A stretch of DNA of 64,000 bases from Apostichopus japonicus. Its lineage: Eukaryota > Echinodermata > Holothuroidea > Aspidochirotida > Stichopodidae. Below the pieces are notes generated by a model. That model searched no databases, had not been told where the DNA came from, and saw only the letters and a program-made list of their open reading frames with translations. The stretch lies in NCBI RefSeq assembly GCF_037975245.1, contig NC_092564.1, positions 12,674,484 to 12,738,483 on the forward strand, given 5' to 3'. The position numbers and the translations under genes are program-made. The stretch's first letter is position 1. The number at the start of each line of letters is the position of its first letter. Shown piece after piece: positions 13,301-23,445 of the stretch.

Positions 13301-16173
13301 AGCCTGTGTAGGACGTACCCTGTCATGTTCCACAGAACTTTTCAAACAATAAGCACTGCAGGTTGGCAGAGATAATCTCTATTGTTTGATATTGATTAAC
13401 CCTAGCTAAGCTGAGCAGAGTTTTTCAGTTGCCTAATTCCAATACAATGTAGCTATTAACTTTTGAAACCATTCAACTATCATTCTGGAATGGTACAGGA
13501 AATTTGATACTTCTTGAAATAGTGTTTGATTATGCTGGCATTTGATCATCACCGACGTTATAAAAATTCACCAGGGAGAAGGTCAGAAAAACACAGAAAT
13601 GTCGAAAGCACCAAAAATGCTATCTTTGAGGGAGAGAAAAACAACTAGATAGATAGATAGTGTGTTACTTTGATCAATTACTTCAAACAGTTATTTGAAT
13701 CCATGCAGCTATGAGTACTTGGTAATACTGCTGCTACTACAAACTATAGATACAACCTTATGACGCTACATTCAACATAAATACCACTGTGATCTATGCA
13801 GGTTAAACAAATTAGTTAGCAGCAGGCAGAACCCAGGAAACTTGCAGTGGGAGGAAACACCTCAGACAGTTTAGGCTAACAGAGAAGTACCATGATACTT
13901 AGAAAATCAGATGAGGTTTATTATCTTCCAGGTTTTATGCATCATAAAAACTAAACAAAGATCAATCAGAAGTCACCACAAGACTTACTTTAAAACTTCT
14001 TCAAAGTATTTAGATGACTTCTTTACGTAAGCATCCCTTCCGCTAGTCATGTCAATCCAGGCTCTTAAGACCATACTCTGATTGCAGTAAACAAAAAATT
14101 TGGAGACGGCTTAAAAAATCAGACAATTATATGGCTAATTGCAACCACAAAAAATGTATTTTCTCTGGCTTTCGTAAAAGAGACACATTTCTTTGTTCTC
14201 AGGCATTGCTTTTTGGGATATCAAATGTGATGCAAGTTCAGTTTGCATGTACTGTAGCTGTGAAATAAAGGTCATTTCACTATCTAGTTATGTAACTGAC
14301 GTCATGATGAAAAACATATTCCACTACTTCTCTATCACACATAACTAGTTGTTCCATGCAAACAGTGCAAACAACCAGTACTTCTGAAGATCAGTATGTT
14401 TCTACTTTCTCTTTTGTTTTCCTTTTCACATTTTCAAGGTAGAATGTTACTAGAGTTGACATTGAAAACCAATGCTACCATTAGGTCAACAGATTCAACA
14501 TTTAAGATTTGGCATTTTGCAAAGCCATCTCCATTTTATACAGAAATTACACATAGTAAATAAATGAAGAGCACCACACACGAATGAAGGAAGAAGAAAG
14601 TTGATGATGTCATATTTAGACTTGATCAAGTCTTTGGCCTTTTAGTGAGAGAAGGAACGTAAAATCTGTGATATCTCTCCATCTGGTGAAAAGATTTTTC
14701 TGAACTGATTAGGGGAAGGTGTTAACGACAGTCATCTCTATCATACAAATCAATAATGAATGTTTGGGCTTTTGTCTCTTATAAAACTAAAAGATTTTTC
14801 ATTCTAGAGTCATGGTGACTCACCCAGAAGAGAGACTCTTAGGGAACTATGCAAGTATAAACTACCTTAAAGTTAAACAAAGAGAAAACTTTTAAGAGTG
14901 AATATCAAGCCCATTATAAGAAAAAAGCGATTGAAAGATCAGTTATTATTTACCTCAACTGATCCCTGACTCATTTTCAGAGACCGGTCCACATATTCCC
15001 TGGCTTTGTCGTGTCTGCCGGTGTGCCAAAGGAAAAGACCTGCAAAGAAGAGGGCCTGGTGAAAGAAAAAAATGATGGGAGATAAAAACAAATAAAAAAA
15101 AAACTTGTCCTAATATTAGATGTTCAGCAGCAGTGTGACAGAATGTGTTCCAGTTAAATGTACTAAAAACTAAAATTTTCTGCCTGACACAAAACAAATG
15201 GGTGGTAGAGGGTAAGAGGGTGGGGGTGGGGGTTGTAGTGACATCCTGAGGACCCATCATCTACAAAATACTTGTGTCCATTCCAAACTCAGTCTTCTTT
15301 CAACAAAATCAATGGACAGACTGTGCCTTTGAATTTATTCTACATCCCAGCTACATGGAATATGGTGTCAAACTATTAATGTGATGATATATTGGTGTCC
15401 CAAGAATACAAGAATCCTCACTGCAATTACTTGAAACAAGAAAGAGAGAGAAATAAAGGATAACTCAACTTTCAGATTCAGTGAGTGATAACAATTTAAA
15501 GCAAAGATTACGTGCAAGTCTTCACCGTACCTTGTCATTGGCAGATTTTCTTTCCTCTTTCAGTTTAGCATCTAAGTCTTGCATTGCCTCACGGTCTGTT
15601 CCAAAAATTTGAAGAAAAAAAAGAAAGAAACAGCTCTTTAATTGGCGTTAGTCGTCTTTGCAGACTCGTTATGTATCACTCACAAGATTATCTACACTTG
15701 TCTACTTTTGTGTGGACTGTTCCGCCATGTGAACTTGTTATTCTGAGGCATCTAAAGCCCAGGGTTGATGACTAAAGTACGTAGACCCAAGGTAGTTTAA
15801 ATTGCCTATACAAACCTGTACTCCCAGCGGCAACAACAACTGAAATTACGTCATTCGGCTAGAATTTAAGGGTTTTGATCTTTCTTCCACTGTCGGTACA
15901 AGTCAATATCATGTTTTGGCCAATTTTAATTGCGTGGCATAAATGTCCCACATGGTTTAATATCATGGATATTCCAATACTTCAACAAATCCCAATACGT
16001 GATAATTGTGTGTACATGGAATATTATTTTGTCAAATACCTGTGCGCCCCAAGGAATGGTCTTAGCACCTTGTTTTGCTCATTGTGTACACATGAGATGC
16101 TACGTCATCAAATGTCAGTTGCCCCTTGATTTAGTTTGCAGATGATACTGCCCTGATTGGTTTGATAAGCCTG

Positions 16174-16214
<41 letters not shown>

Positions 16215-19200
16215 GATAACAAATAAATAGTTCTGTCAAACATTCAGATAAGAACTTTTGTTTGTGAAGAAGACAAAAGAGAAGATAAGTGACTTTAGGA
16301 GATGTAACTCTCAACCTATTTTAAAGCTACAGTAGACAGTCTTCAACCTTTATTGCATCTTGGTGAGTGTTGGATGATCAACTCACTTGGAAATGAAAAC
16401 TTTGATTATTTAGTAATAATATCAACACAAGATTGTATTACTTGTGTAAACCATCTGTACTGGGTAGCCATATCCTCACTATGTTTATGAATCAGTGATT
16501 TTTGCAGTGTATGGTTACACTGTATAGTCTGTTGGGATGGAAATGTGGGTAGTTCAGATATGAAAGGTATCAACTCCATTATTAAACGAGCTAATCATGG
16601 TGTAAGAGACGGCCAGCCAGCCAGCCAGCCTAGGCCGAATCATCCTACCAAATGTCTTCATGGATTGAGGATGAGATTACGTCTGTTCTTGCCAACAATA
16701 ACCAACGACAACCCATGGATCTAGATACCTGAATAATTCAATAATCCCTCCTAGTCGACAGATTAGACTACGGTATGAAACTACAGTGCAAACCGTCATA
16801 ACGTATTTATCCCAGCGCTGTGTATTAAACATTTTGCATCAATCTCTTTAAAAGTTGGGGTTTGTTTAAATTTAAAATATCACTATGAATATCTAGGAAT
16901 TTAACTTCCCCTTCTCTTCTCTCTTTCACTTCTTGGTGCTAAGCCTTAATTTTCTTGTGTATATTACTTTAGTTTGCACATATTTTGATCATTTACATGA
17001 CTCTTTTATATCTGGGATACATCATGGAAACTGAAATTTTAACGAAAAATTATTCAAATCGATCGACCAATCATATCTAAACTTAAAATGTTTCACACAG
17101 ACTAACTTTGCTATCATCGACAACCCTTCAAGGCACCCACCGAGAATCTTAGCCCAAAATATTTCACAGATATAAATAATGGAATTTTGCACAAATTACT
17201 CACCTTGGCTTTTTGACTTCTTATGTGCATAAATCAAAGCCATGGTGGCACAGAGGTGAACTGTCTCGTTATCCTTAATAGATTCCAACTCTCGCATGGC
17301 CTCTGATGAGCTACCTATTGGTATGGCGACATATAAAGATAAACAAAATTACATAGGAGATGATATACATATTATATTAGGCTTCCATGTAGCTAATATC
17401 ATTACAAACAGGTCAAATGTTTGGTATGGTCTTCCCGTTGGCTGAGACGAACAAATTTCTGTTCGGACATTCTCGGGTTTGCAAATACACACCAACATGT
17501 ACACTGCACCAGTGCACCTACTGTTCATCAAATTTGCATGTTAGTGCAATACAAGCAGAATACAGACACCATTTGTACTAAAATCAACATTTATTGTGTA
17601 CAAGTTTTCATCATGTAAAGGATTTGAGTTTTGCTGGTATGATAAGCAAAGGATAATATTGTGAAACTTAACGCTAATCAGTTGGTATTTCTTTCAATAA
17701 TTTCACTTTTTTAATCATTATTTGAAAATACCATTGACCATCGTCATAACATGTGAAAGAAAGTTACTCTTTGTCATGTATAAAACACATCTTTACTTTT
17801 AAGTTGTAGTTAATTTATCACTTCAACAGTAGTGAACAGGGTATTTAAAGCATTGCAAGACACATTCCATGAATGATACAAATGCATGGTAGCAATCCCA
17901 GAGCTGCTTTCATCACGATTTTAAGATACTCAGGTTTCAATTTCTCAACAACCACTTAAATAGGTTGAGAATGTAACAAGATGAAGAATTAATATTACGC
18001 TTCCCAAACTCTCAGCTTCTTTTGGTAACATTGTACATGTACTATATATACAGTACGTATACAATATAGTGTTTCAAACACAGAGGGATACGACAGCATT
18101 ACAAACTCTTCATCAATAGCACTGATGAACTCATTAAAACTACCTATGGGTAGACAAGTCCCAAGTCATGTCAAGTAACTGATGAAGAATCTAAGAAAGA
18201 AATCATCATCGAAACAGGATGCAGTCTTTAGCTGATGAAGTCTGAGGAGTGGAGGATATTTACTTTCCTCATTCCTTCTCTCGATGTATTTTTTTTTTCA
18301 TTTCCATGTCAAAGGGAATTAATGGGATGTGGAAGCAATTTCATTGCACGTCCACCATGTAGCTATAAGGTGTTCTCTTTTTTTCACTGATGATTGACAA
18401 TTCTATATTAAAAGGACACATTCAAGTTGCAACATCAAGTAACATCACTGTCGCCCCAGGATATAAGAGGTATATATGTGAACAATGTCTCGAAACCCTT
18501 AGAACGTTGAAAACTCTTCTTGGACTTCTTGCTTGATCCCACTGGGGACCTACTTGCCCCCTGATATTTACACCAAAGGTTTCCGATTTCGTTGCAGGTT
18601 CCTGATTTTTTCTTCTTCTGTTGTTGTGGTAATTCAAGACACAAGAGTTGTACGTACAACGATCGGATCTTTTCCAGGCATGTGTGAATCTCTCCAAGCA
18701 ATGTTCAGACAACTGCAATTACCGGCTTTACTGATTCATAGTGATAGGAAACAACTAAAGTAATTACATATATCGAGTCTTCAACTTTAGGGATTGTGAT
18801 ACTTTTTGTTTAAATCACAAAATTCTGGAAATAGAAGGGTTCTGCCGGAATACCCTTCGAAAGTGGAAATGAAGAAACAAAACTATTTTAATTACTTTAC
18901 TTATTTTTAAAGTAAAAAGGCTTCTGTTTCTGACTAGTATACCACATAGATCATGTAAGATGGTTGCTATTGGGCAAATTTTGGAACTGAAGAACTCTAC
19001 ACATTGAAATGTAACAAAACTTGCAGCCTGTGCTGAGTTATAAAGAGGGTATTAAGATGAACTTCACAAGAAGAGAAGGTAAAAAAAAGGAAGTTTTTGT
19101 GGAGACTTGAATAAGAACATATGAAGACTAGAATACAACCTTTAAACTCATATGAGAATATTGAAGTATTAAACTTAAAAACATAGTATAACTGAGTTTT

Positions 19201-21709
19201 ATGAGACTCATTATCTTGAAGGGATTGAACATGACAAAGTGCAACAGAATTTAACTAGAATATTCATTAATGTGTCATCATTACAGGGGGGAGGGGAGGG
19301 ACTGAGAAACAGCAGTCTGGTCCCTAGTTTGCTTATGTGGATGACAGAAGATGAGGTTCATCTAAGAATTCTATGAATGGAACCTGTGGGTCCCTGACAT
19401 GGGTGAGAGGACAGCACAGTCATTTAAAAATCAGGATATAATTGAAACATTTTAAAAGACATCTATATCTCCAGGATATAGATCACCACCAGATGGTCTG
19501 TAATCTCATCATGATGCATGTTCTTCAAAAAGTTTACTTCATACAATATTTTCCTCGACTATTTATCCTTGCGATGTGATGTATATGAGACTTTTAAGGA
19601 TGATGAAAAATTTCCAGTAACTTTGTTTAAATATATTTCCATTTCAGATGCCAATTTTGAAGGGTACTGATAAACATTATCATAAACTAAAGAGGACCTC
19701 CATAAGAAACTATGAAACATTTGCAGATTCCACAAACAATATGCTGGTAACTGTAATATTTATAACAAGCTTTATCCAGGTTAGTCTTGAGTTTGATTTT
19801 TACATATTGTCATCTGCTGACCACACATGACCTACCTTTGACCCCACTTAACACAATGGCAACTTTGCACTCATTATGGTGGCATACTCCTATTCGAGTC
19901 AGATATATCAATGGAGTGTTCTCCATGGGGGGAAAGTGCCAAAAAGTAGTAGGAGAATATCATTTTTGATATGTTATCAATCAAGATCTGATATTTGTGG
20001 CTTGGATGTTCAAGAGCATGAATGGAAGTACATGTCATACAAACATTGGGTCAATTGAGGCAATTTTAGACCCCTTTAGGCCTTCCAGGAGCAGAGTACA
20101 AAAATTGTTTACTACTGAGTGAAGAGGTTTGTTTACAAGTGACAAAAACTTCAGACTCTCATAGCAAAACTGCACAGTTTATGATACAGAAAATTGATGG
20201 TGCCATGAATGGCCTAGTTGTCAGCTATCCAGTAATGGGTTGCATTTAGCTAGTGATAACTTTTATCTAGATTTAGAGACCATGTTAGTTGTATGATATA
20301 GTGCATAAGTCAATGGGACTTTTAATAAGTGTATGCTACCTTATGGGTAAGCCACATACCAAGTATCAACTTTGCCAACTTTGCACAGCACAAATTCCCT
20401 TTGCCTCAGGCAAAGAAGAAACAAGTTCTGGAACTGGTGACAATGTATATGGAAACAAAAACAGAAGTTGGCTAACAATTCTACTAGAGATGCAAGGTGC
20501 TTCTCAAAGACTCCATGATTTTAGCTCACCTTCTAAGATTAACCCATAGGCTTTGAAAAATATCAAGACTGCATCACTTCCATATCTCCTTATAGCATCA
20601 ACTGCACTGCTCTGCATGTGATGGTAAAGCTTCTCTTGACAGTAAAAGTTCAGCAAAGCCTGTGAAAGTTAAGACCAAAAATATGATTTAAAAAACTTGG
20701 TTTCCAAACCTCACTGTGAGTAGACTACTAGATTACCAGTGAAGCTGTCCTGTGTTCTATGGACAATCCATCCATTGACATCCATTGAGTTGTGGCAGAT
20801 GGGCTATTCCAAAAAAGTTTGATGCACAAAGTGGTTAACAAATGTTAAATATTGTAGTCAAAAGTGGAGAAGATGTATAGATCTCCTATTTAAGTTTGTG
20901 AACTACTGTACAACCATGGAGAGACAAGATGTTAAGAATACATTGTAATATAGCACCATGCAGCACTTTGCCGTTACAATAATAGCTGGCAAATTTCATA
21001 CAGTTATAAATAACATCATCAAACTTTTGCTCAGACCTGCTACTGTAACCTTGATGCAGTTAGTAACACATTGCTATTTCACACTGATAAGTGCTCATGT
21101 TACTGAAACAATAACTTACATGAATACTGACACACTGTTGGAGAGGGGGGGGGGGAGGGGAAATTGTTTTAAATTGAATGCCAACTTTTCGACTACAGTG
21201 TACATTAATAAGTGAACCTACTCATGCTTGGACAATTGCTTTCTGCAGGTCTTAGTTGTCACCTGTACAGTTAACAATTCTGTTCACTGGTATCATAATC
21301 TAGTAATTCAAGACTTCAGCCAACCTTAGCTTTATTGATCTAATTTCCAAATTGGTGGACAGCCTTGCACAATCATCGACAGATTTATTTCTGCTTTGAC
21401 ATTTCCTTGAAGGACATCTAACATTGATTTACTCCTGGACATGACTTTGGAGAAACGATGGCTTTATTGCAGTAGTCCAGCACCCTGTAATTTTGCTAAG
21501 GGACTAGAGGCTAAATGAAATTATGCTCATTTTAATATGTTCAGTTTGACCGATAAACTAGCGACCAAAAAAATAACTGATTTCACTTAGATTGATTCAC
21601 CTTTAGACAAAACCAATGTGTGGTTTTTGCGTCTAACAATTAAACAATATGAGATTAGCAAAAATAATATACTTTTTCTTACCAAGGTAGTTTCATCCTC
21701 AGCAGCCAT
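1..21709 (-). CDS. TTC21B: TTC21B / IFT139, N-terminal ~776 residues in 19 coding exons (3' part off the window)
   Basis: Tetratricopeptide-repeat subunit of the IFT-A complex, which drives retrograde transport in cilia and trafficking of membrane proteins into them (family knowledge). Spliced CDS, join on the minus strand from 5' to 3': 21709-21683, 20659-20530, 17314-17204, 15595-15531, 15055-14954, 14077-13989, 13104-12910, 12553-12469, 11825-11727, 11044-10852, 10607-10510, 8637-8437, 7658-7443, 5522-5451, 4136-4016, 3252-3149, 2535-2381, 1870-1787, 181-1. The total is 2,328 nt with no stop, and every junction keeps frame. Recognition is by long runs of similarity to vertebrate TTC21B in the same order, for example [74 protein letters not shown] and [10 protein letters not shown]. 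Human TTC21B has about 1,316 residues, so roughly 540 residues are missing on the left. Vertebrates have two paralogues (TTC21A/B); I use the B name because invertebrates generally have one IFT139 gene. No frameshift or internal stop was seen. Confidence 0.95.
182..1786 (-). other. TTC21B intron 18
   Basis: 1.6 kb intron. It holds only A/T-rich sequence with homopolymer runs, for example a C9-A9 run near 238 and an A-run at 782-799. I see no repeat element or RNA gene in it. Confidence 0.8.
1787..1870 (-). CDS. TTC21B: TTC21B coding exon 18
   Basis: Residues ~688-716, [20 protein letters not shown] then RLYIACI. Matches the vertebrate 'AREKMADIYLKHRKDK.LYI.CFRE'. Acceptor TTGCAG|T and donor TCAG|GTAAAG. 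Confidence 0.95.
2381..2535 (-). CDS. TTC21B: TTC21B coding exon 17
   Basis: Residues ~637-688, [20 protein letters not shown] followed by a TPR containing [20 protein letters not shown]. Acceptor TCACCAG|CAC joins directly to AYRATDAQ, as in the vertebrate protein. The open frame running further upstream is intron. Donor AAAG|GTGAAA. Confidence 0.95.
3149..3252 (-). CDS. TTC21B: TTC21B coding exon 16
   Basis: Residues ~602-636: a short low-complexity linker ([14 protein letters not shown]), then [19 protein letters not shown]. The upper boundary (CATTAG|CT) is set by phase and by a T-rich run. Other AGs follow within 20 bases, so the start of the linker is less certain than the rest. Confidence 0.85.
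4016..4136 (-). CDS. TTC21B: TTC21B coding exon 15
   Basis: Residues ~562-602, [20 protein letters not shown] followed by [20 protein letters not shown]. This matches the vertebrate 'VRDYPLYHLIKAQSQKKMG' segment. Acceptor GATCACAG|GTA and donor GGT|GTAAGT. Ends in phase 1. Confidence 0.95.
4137..5450 (-). other. TTC21B intron 14 with short degenerate duplications
   Basis: 1.3 kb intron. Around 4370-4440 a ~40-bp segment containing TTCTTGACAAC and GGGACCAATGTTAC is tandemly repeated. A further diverged pair (GATAGGCA..ACTTTAA) occurs near 4470 and 4570. A 155-codon plus-strand open frame across these duplications is not a gene in my view. Confidence 0.5.
5451..5522 (-). CDS. TTC21B: TTC21B coding exon 14
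   Basis: A 24-codon phase-0 exon, residues ~538-561: [20 protein letters not shown] then YNFE. It continues HLLMAQ of exon 13 into the next TPR helix. Acceptor TCTTTTCAG|ATT and donor GAG|GTAAGT. Confidence 0.93.
5580..5660 (+). repeat. Interspersed-repeat end of the 'AATAAT...TATAGCGCC...CACTTTACAA' type
   Basis: An (AAT)n run is followed by ATATAGCGCC and, 30 bases on, GCACTTTACAAAA. This signature recurs at the ends of dispersed elements in many aquatic animal genomes (recalled, not searched). The family was not identified. Confidence 0.45.
6270..6905 (+). repeat. G-rich minisatellite with 143-bp higher-order period in TTC21B intron 13
   Basis: Built from GGGAATGGGA / GGTGTGGGAATGGGA / GAGATAACTGGAGGGG blocks. 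The landmark GAGATAACTGG occurs at 6541, 6684 and 6827, exactly 143 bp apart. Each 143-bp unit is two similar ~71-bp subunits, one with GAGATAACTGG and one with TTAGATACTGG. The left third is less regular. Open frames on both strands (His-Pro-Ser rich or Gly-Trp-Glu rich) are by-products of the repeat. Confidence 0.9.
7443..7658 (-). CDS. TTC21B: TTC21B coding exon 13 (tandem acceptor)
   Basis: Residues ~466-537. Starts [20 protein letters not shown] and ends [10 protein letters not shown]. Donor CAG|GTACTA. Two acceptor AGs lie six bases apart (TTACAG|CCACAG|GCT). Both keep frame and differ only by Pro-Gln. I used the upstream one because it directly follows the pyrimidine-rich tract; the alternative exon is 7443-7652. 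Confidence 0.94.
8437..8637 (-). CDS. TTC21B: TTC21B coding exon 12
   Basis: 67 codons in phase 0, residues ~399-465. Includes [31 protein letters not shown] and [20 protein letters not shown]. Acceptor CCCGCAG|GAG. The donor GAG|GTTTGT is weaker than the others in this gene. Confidence 0.95.
10143..10391 (-). repeat. Two (TA)n arrays enclosing a ~135-bp unique core
   Basis: (TA)n occupies 10143-10187 and 10323-10383. The core (10188-10322) reads on the minus strand as an open frame containing [20 protein letters not shown] and ends in CTAGTCTCAAC next to the TA run. I believe similar cores beside TA runs recur in invertebrate genomes as tails of dispersed retroelements, but I could not assign a family. 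Lies in TTC21B intron 11. Confidence 0.5.
10510..10607 (-). CDS. TTC21B: TTC21B coding exon 11
   Basis: Residues ~366-398, [20 protein letters not shown] followed by [13 protein letters not shown]. Acceptor CGTTTCAG|GA and donor GCT|GTAAGT. The intron to exon 10 is only 244 bp. Confidence 0.95.
10852..11044 (-). CDS. TTC21B: TTC21B coding exon 10
   Basis: Residues ~302-366. [20 protein letters not shown] leads into a TPR ending [13 protein letters not shown], nearly identical to the vertebrate 'TAMTLDETSVAALTG'. Acceptor TTTGCAG|TGT and donor ACAG|GTATTG. Confidence 0.96.
11275..11645 (+). repeat. Tandem repeat, ~106-118 bp unit, three-plus copies (TTC21B intron 9)
   Basis: Copies begin with (A)GATGYAACARGTCTTT at about 11275, 11393, 11499 and 11612. 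Each carries AAGTCTGACAGTACTGTAGC, ATAGAGATA and ATTGTCTGGACATT. Spacing between landmarks is 118, 106 and 113 bp. The last copy is partial. Confidence 0.85.
11727..11825 (-). CDS. TTC21B: TTC21B coding exon 9
   Basis: 33 codons in phase 0, residues ~269-301. Starts [12 protein letters not shown] and contains [19 protein letters not shown]. Acceptor CTAATAG|GCC and donor CTG|GTAAGA. Confidence 0.93.
12469..12553 (-). CDS. TTC21B: TTC21B coding exon 8
   Basis: Residues ~240-268, [20 protein letters not shown] followed by [12 protein letters not shown] and the position before the PKNP motif are shared with vertebrate TTC21. Acceptor ATTTTAAG|A and donor GAG|GTAAAA. A second AG two bases further in would break frame and is not used. 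Confidence 0.9.
12910..13104 (-). CDS. TTC21B: TTC21B coding exon 7
   Basis: Residues ~175-240. [20 protein letters not shown] continues through [16 protein letters not shown], a typical TPR pair. Acceptor GGTTTAG|CAAG and donor AAAG|GTACGC. Exon lengths on both sides fit (1 + 64 codons + 2 nt). Confidence 0.96.
13989..14077 (-). CDS. TTC21B: TTC21B coding exon 6
   Basis: Residues ~146-175, [18 protein letters not shown] followed by [11 protein letters not shown]. This is the vertebrate-like 'AWLD.T.G.....KKALKYFEEGL' segment. Acceptor GCAATCAG|AGT and donor TTTAAA|GTAAGT. Confidence 0.94.
14954..15055 (-). CDS. TTC21B: TTC21B coding exon 5
   Basis: 34 codons in phase 0, residues ~112-145. 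Contains the strongly conserved [20 protein letters not shown]. Acceptor TTTCACCAG|GCC and donor GAG|GTAAAT. Confidence 0.95.
15531..15595 (-). CDS. TTC21B: TTC21B coding exon 4
   Basis: Encodes residues ~90-111 ([17 protein letters not shown], then SANDK). Donor AAG|GTACGG. The acceptor is GGAACAG|AC, with a T-rich run further upstream. The phase (2 nt, then 21 codons) fits both neighbours. Confidence 0.88.
15930..16173 (+). mobile_element. Degraded LINE reverse-transcriptase fragment in TTC21B intron 3
   Basis: The plus strand encodes [12 protein letters not shown]..., then [18 protein letters not shown] (16041 onward), equivalent to the non-LTR RT motif '(T)GAPQGCVLSPLLFxLYT'. After a frame change it gives [13 protein letters not shown] (16135-16173), the catalytic FADD motif. 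The remnant is antisense to TTC21B, carries a frame change and a stop just before the FADD block, and runs straight into a (TA)n array (16172-16211). Clade not determined. Confidence 0.8.
17204..17314 (-). CDS. TTC21B: TTC21B coding exon 3
   Basis: Encodes residues ~53-90, including [12 protein letters not shown] and [13 protein letters not shown]. Acceptor CCAATAG|GT and donor CCAAG|GTGAGT. The 3.2 kb intron that separates it from exon 2 is the largest in the covered part of the gene. Confidence 0.92.
17315..20529 (-). other. TTC21B intron 2, no further element recognised
   Basis: 3.2 kb, the largest intron covered. Apart from plain AT-rich sequence and a G-rich run near 19290, I see no transposon motif, RNA gene or supported ORF. 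Confidence 0.6.
20530..20659 (-). CDS. TTC21B: TTC21B coding exon 2
   Basis: Encodes residues ~10-53: [16 protein letters not shown] followed by a stretch ending [11 protein letters not shown], the conserved N-terminal helix pair of TTC21. Acceptor TTTCACAG|GCT and donor GAAG|GTGAGC. Length 130 nt, ending in phase 1. Confidence 0.93.
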
Positions 21710-21728
21710 GACGATTGCAGCGTTTAAC
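21683..21728 (-). CDS. TTC21B: TTC21B coding exon 1 with start codon and 5'UTR end
   Basis: Coding part is 21709-21683, nine codons (MAAEDETTL), followed by donor TTG|GTAAGA. Bases 21710-21728 would be 5'UTR behind an acceptor (TTTTAACAG) at the upper end, so at least one untranslated exon lies upstream. This Met was chosen because the next exon starts [10 protein letters not shown], matching residues shortly after the human start. There is no other in-frame Met between the two. Confidence 0.85.
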
Positions 21729-21873
21729 CTGTTAAAACAAAAGAAAGACATCCAAAAAGGCTTGACTATATAGGCAAACAGAGGAAAAAAAGAAAAAAAG
21801 AAGAGGGTTCATAAGAACCAGCACATATTAGAATTCCCACTTGATTAAATTTGCCTACTTTGGCTTTTAACTT

Positions 21874-21940
21874 CAGTAACTAGCTCAATTGGTAGAGCAC
21901 AGAGACCTTTTAATCCTTAGGTCACTGGGTTTGAATCCAA
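21874..21940 (+). repeat. tRNA-Lys-like head of a tRNA-derived SINE or tRNA pseudogene
   Basis: Box A-like TAGCTCAATTGGTAGAGCA (21881) and box B-like GGTTTGAATCC (21928) are correctly spaced around CTTTTAATC, with a UUU anticodon position as in tRNA-Lys. The two acceptor strands do not pair and the T stem is broken, so this is not a functional tRNA. The sequence after box B shows no CCA or terminator, as expected for a SINE body. Confidence 0.7.
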
Positions 21941-23445
21941 ATCTACCCTAAAATTTGTTTGCAATTTTTAAAAAGTTAATTTCTTAGTCAATTTTCCACT
22001 GTTGCAAATAAATAAATGTAAAGTAAATATATGATAAGTTCAATTTCTTTTTGAAATCCCCTTCCCTGCTTATTTCATTATTGCATTGAATGAAAATGGA
22101 ACACAGTGATCCCTGAAAATACAGACATCCACTAGCAAAGGAAATGGCTAAGTATACTGTATGTAGGGTTCGCCACCAACTAAGAACTGGATAGATGAGG
22201 ACATTGGTTTGAATTTCATTCCAGCCAAAAAATTACTTGCTCTCAAAACAGAGATGATTAATTGCTCCTTATAAGTACTTGATTATAGTTTGCAATTTTT
22301 GCAAAATTGTAATGCAATTTTTCATGTATGCAATTAGCATAGATATTATGTCATGGGTTTCCAAGAACTCTTGACCAAATTTGACTAAGCACTTTGTGTC
22401 AAACTTTGGCTTATTACTGAAATAATACCTATTACAAATATTTGTTGGTATTGATTTCATAACATATATCTAGAGGTATCTTATAAAAAATATAATTTCT
22501 GACATACGTACGTCTATTGTAGTGTTAGTGATATAGTAACTGTACCATTGTTTTCTGAATGCTTGAAAAACTCCTAAAAATGTTATAATCCATATGTATG
22601 ATTTTGATCACATATATATGCAACGCAAATTGTATGATAGCATTACGAACAACATCTAAATTTGCTATCAATATATAGGTTGAACTAAGTTTGGCACAGG
22701 CATTGAGTAATGGTGTTAGTTTCATACATTAGTTTGAACACAACAGTGTACATACAAAATTTCACAAATTGGAAATCAACAGATCACCAATAATTAAACT
22801 ATACATGGTTGAGTGGATTTGAACACAATTTCTGATCTTCATCTTGAAGGTTTTACCTTCCATTAGAAGAAGAATTCTTCACACAGAACTTTTCACAGTA
22901 AACTAGATACCGAACTTTATGACATGAACATGAATCTTGCCAAGTGCTTAAAGTTCTGCAAATTGAGTGCCATGATTAGGTCAAAATGTATCGATATGTG
23001 ACCCTCACTGGTCTAGCAATGTGTAAATGTAGCCGATTTGTTGAGATTTTAACTTATGAAATAAACCAACAGGATGGTAAGTTTGTTATATACTTGGGGA
23101 TCAAAGAAAGGAATCAAGAGTTGTAATGGAAACTTGAACTTGGAGTTAAACTTGAACTTAGAAGGTGAAGTGCCGACTCCACCCCAAAAAACCCTCTGAA
23201 ACTGAAAGACGGTATTCTGTCATAGTAATTATAGCCTATATGCAGAAGGCTAAGTGGTTATCATGTTAATTGTTACTTTCAATCATGGCAAGTCCCAGTC
23301 ATGTTTAAGATCTCTCTACAAGAAAAATTCTAACTTCTAGCCATAGTCTACCTTGGCTGCATAAATATGTTCAGGCAAAGCTATGTTTTACATGTGTCAT
23401 TGATCAGAATTAATTGTTGGTCTAGGATAGGCTACATATTTTTAT

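Noticed and set aside
22165-22225. TTGGTTTGAATTTCATTCC resembling a second tRNA-type box B
   Set aside because: No box A upstream at tRNA spacing and poor match to the consensus.
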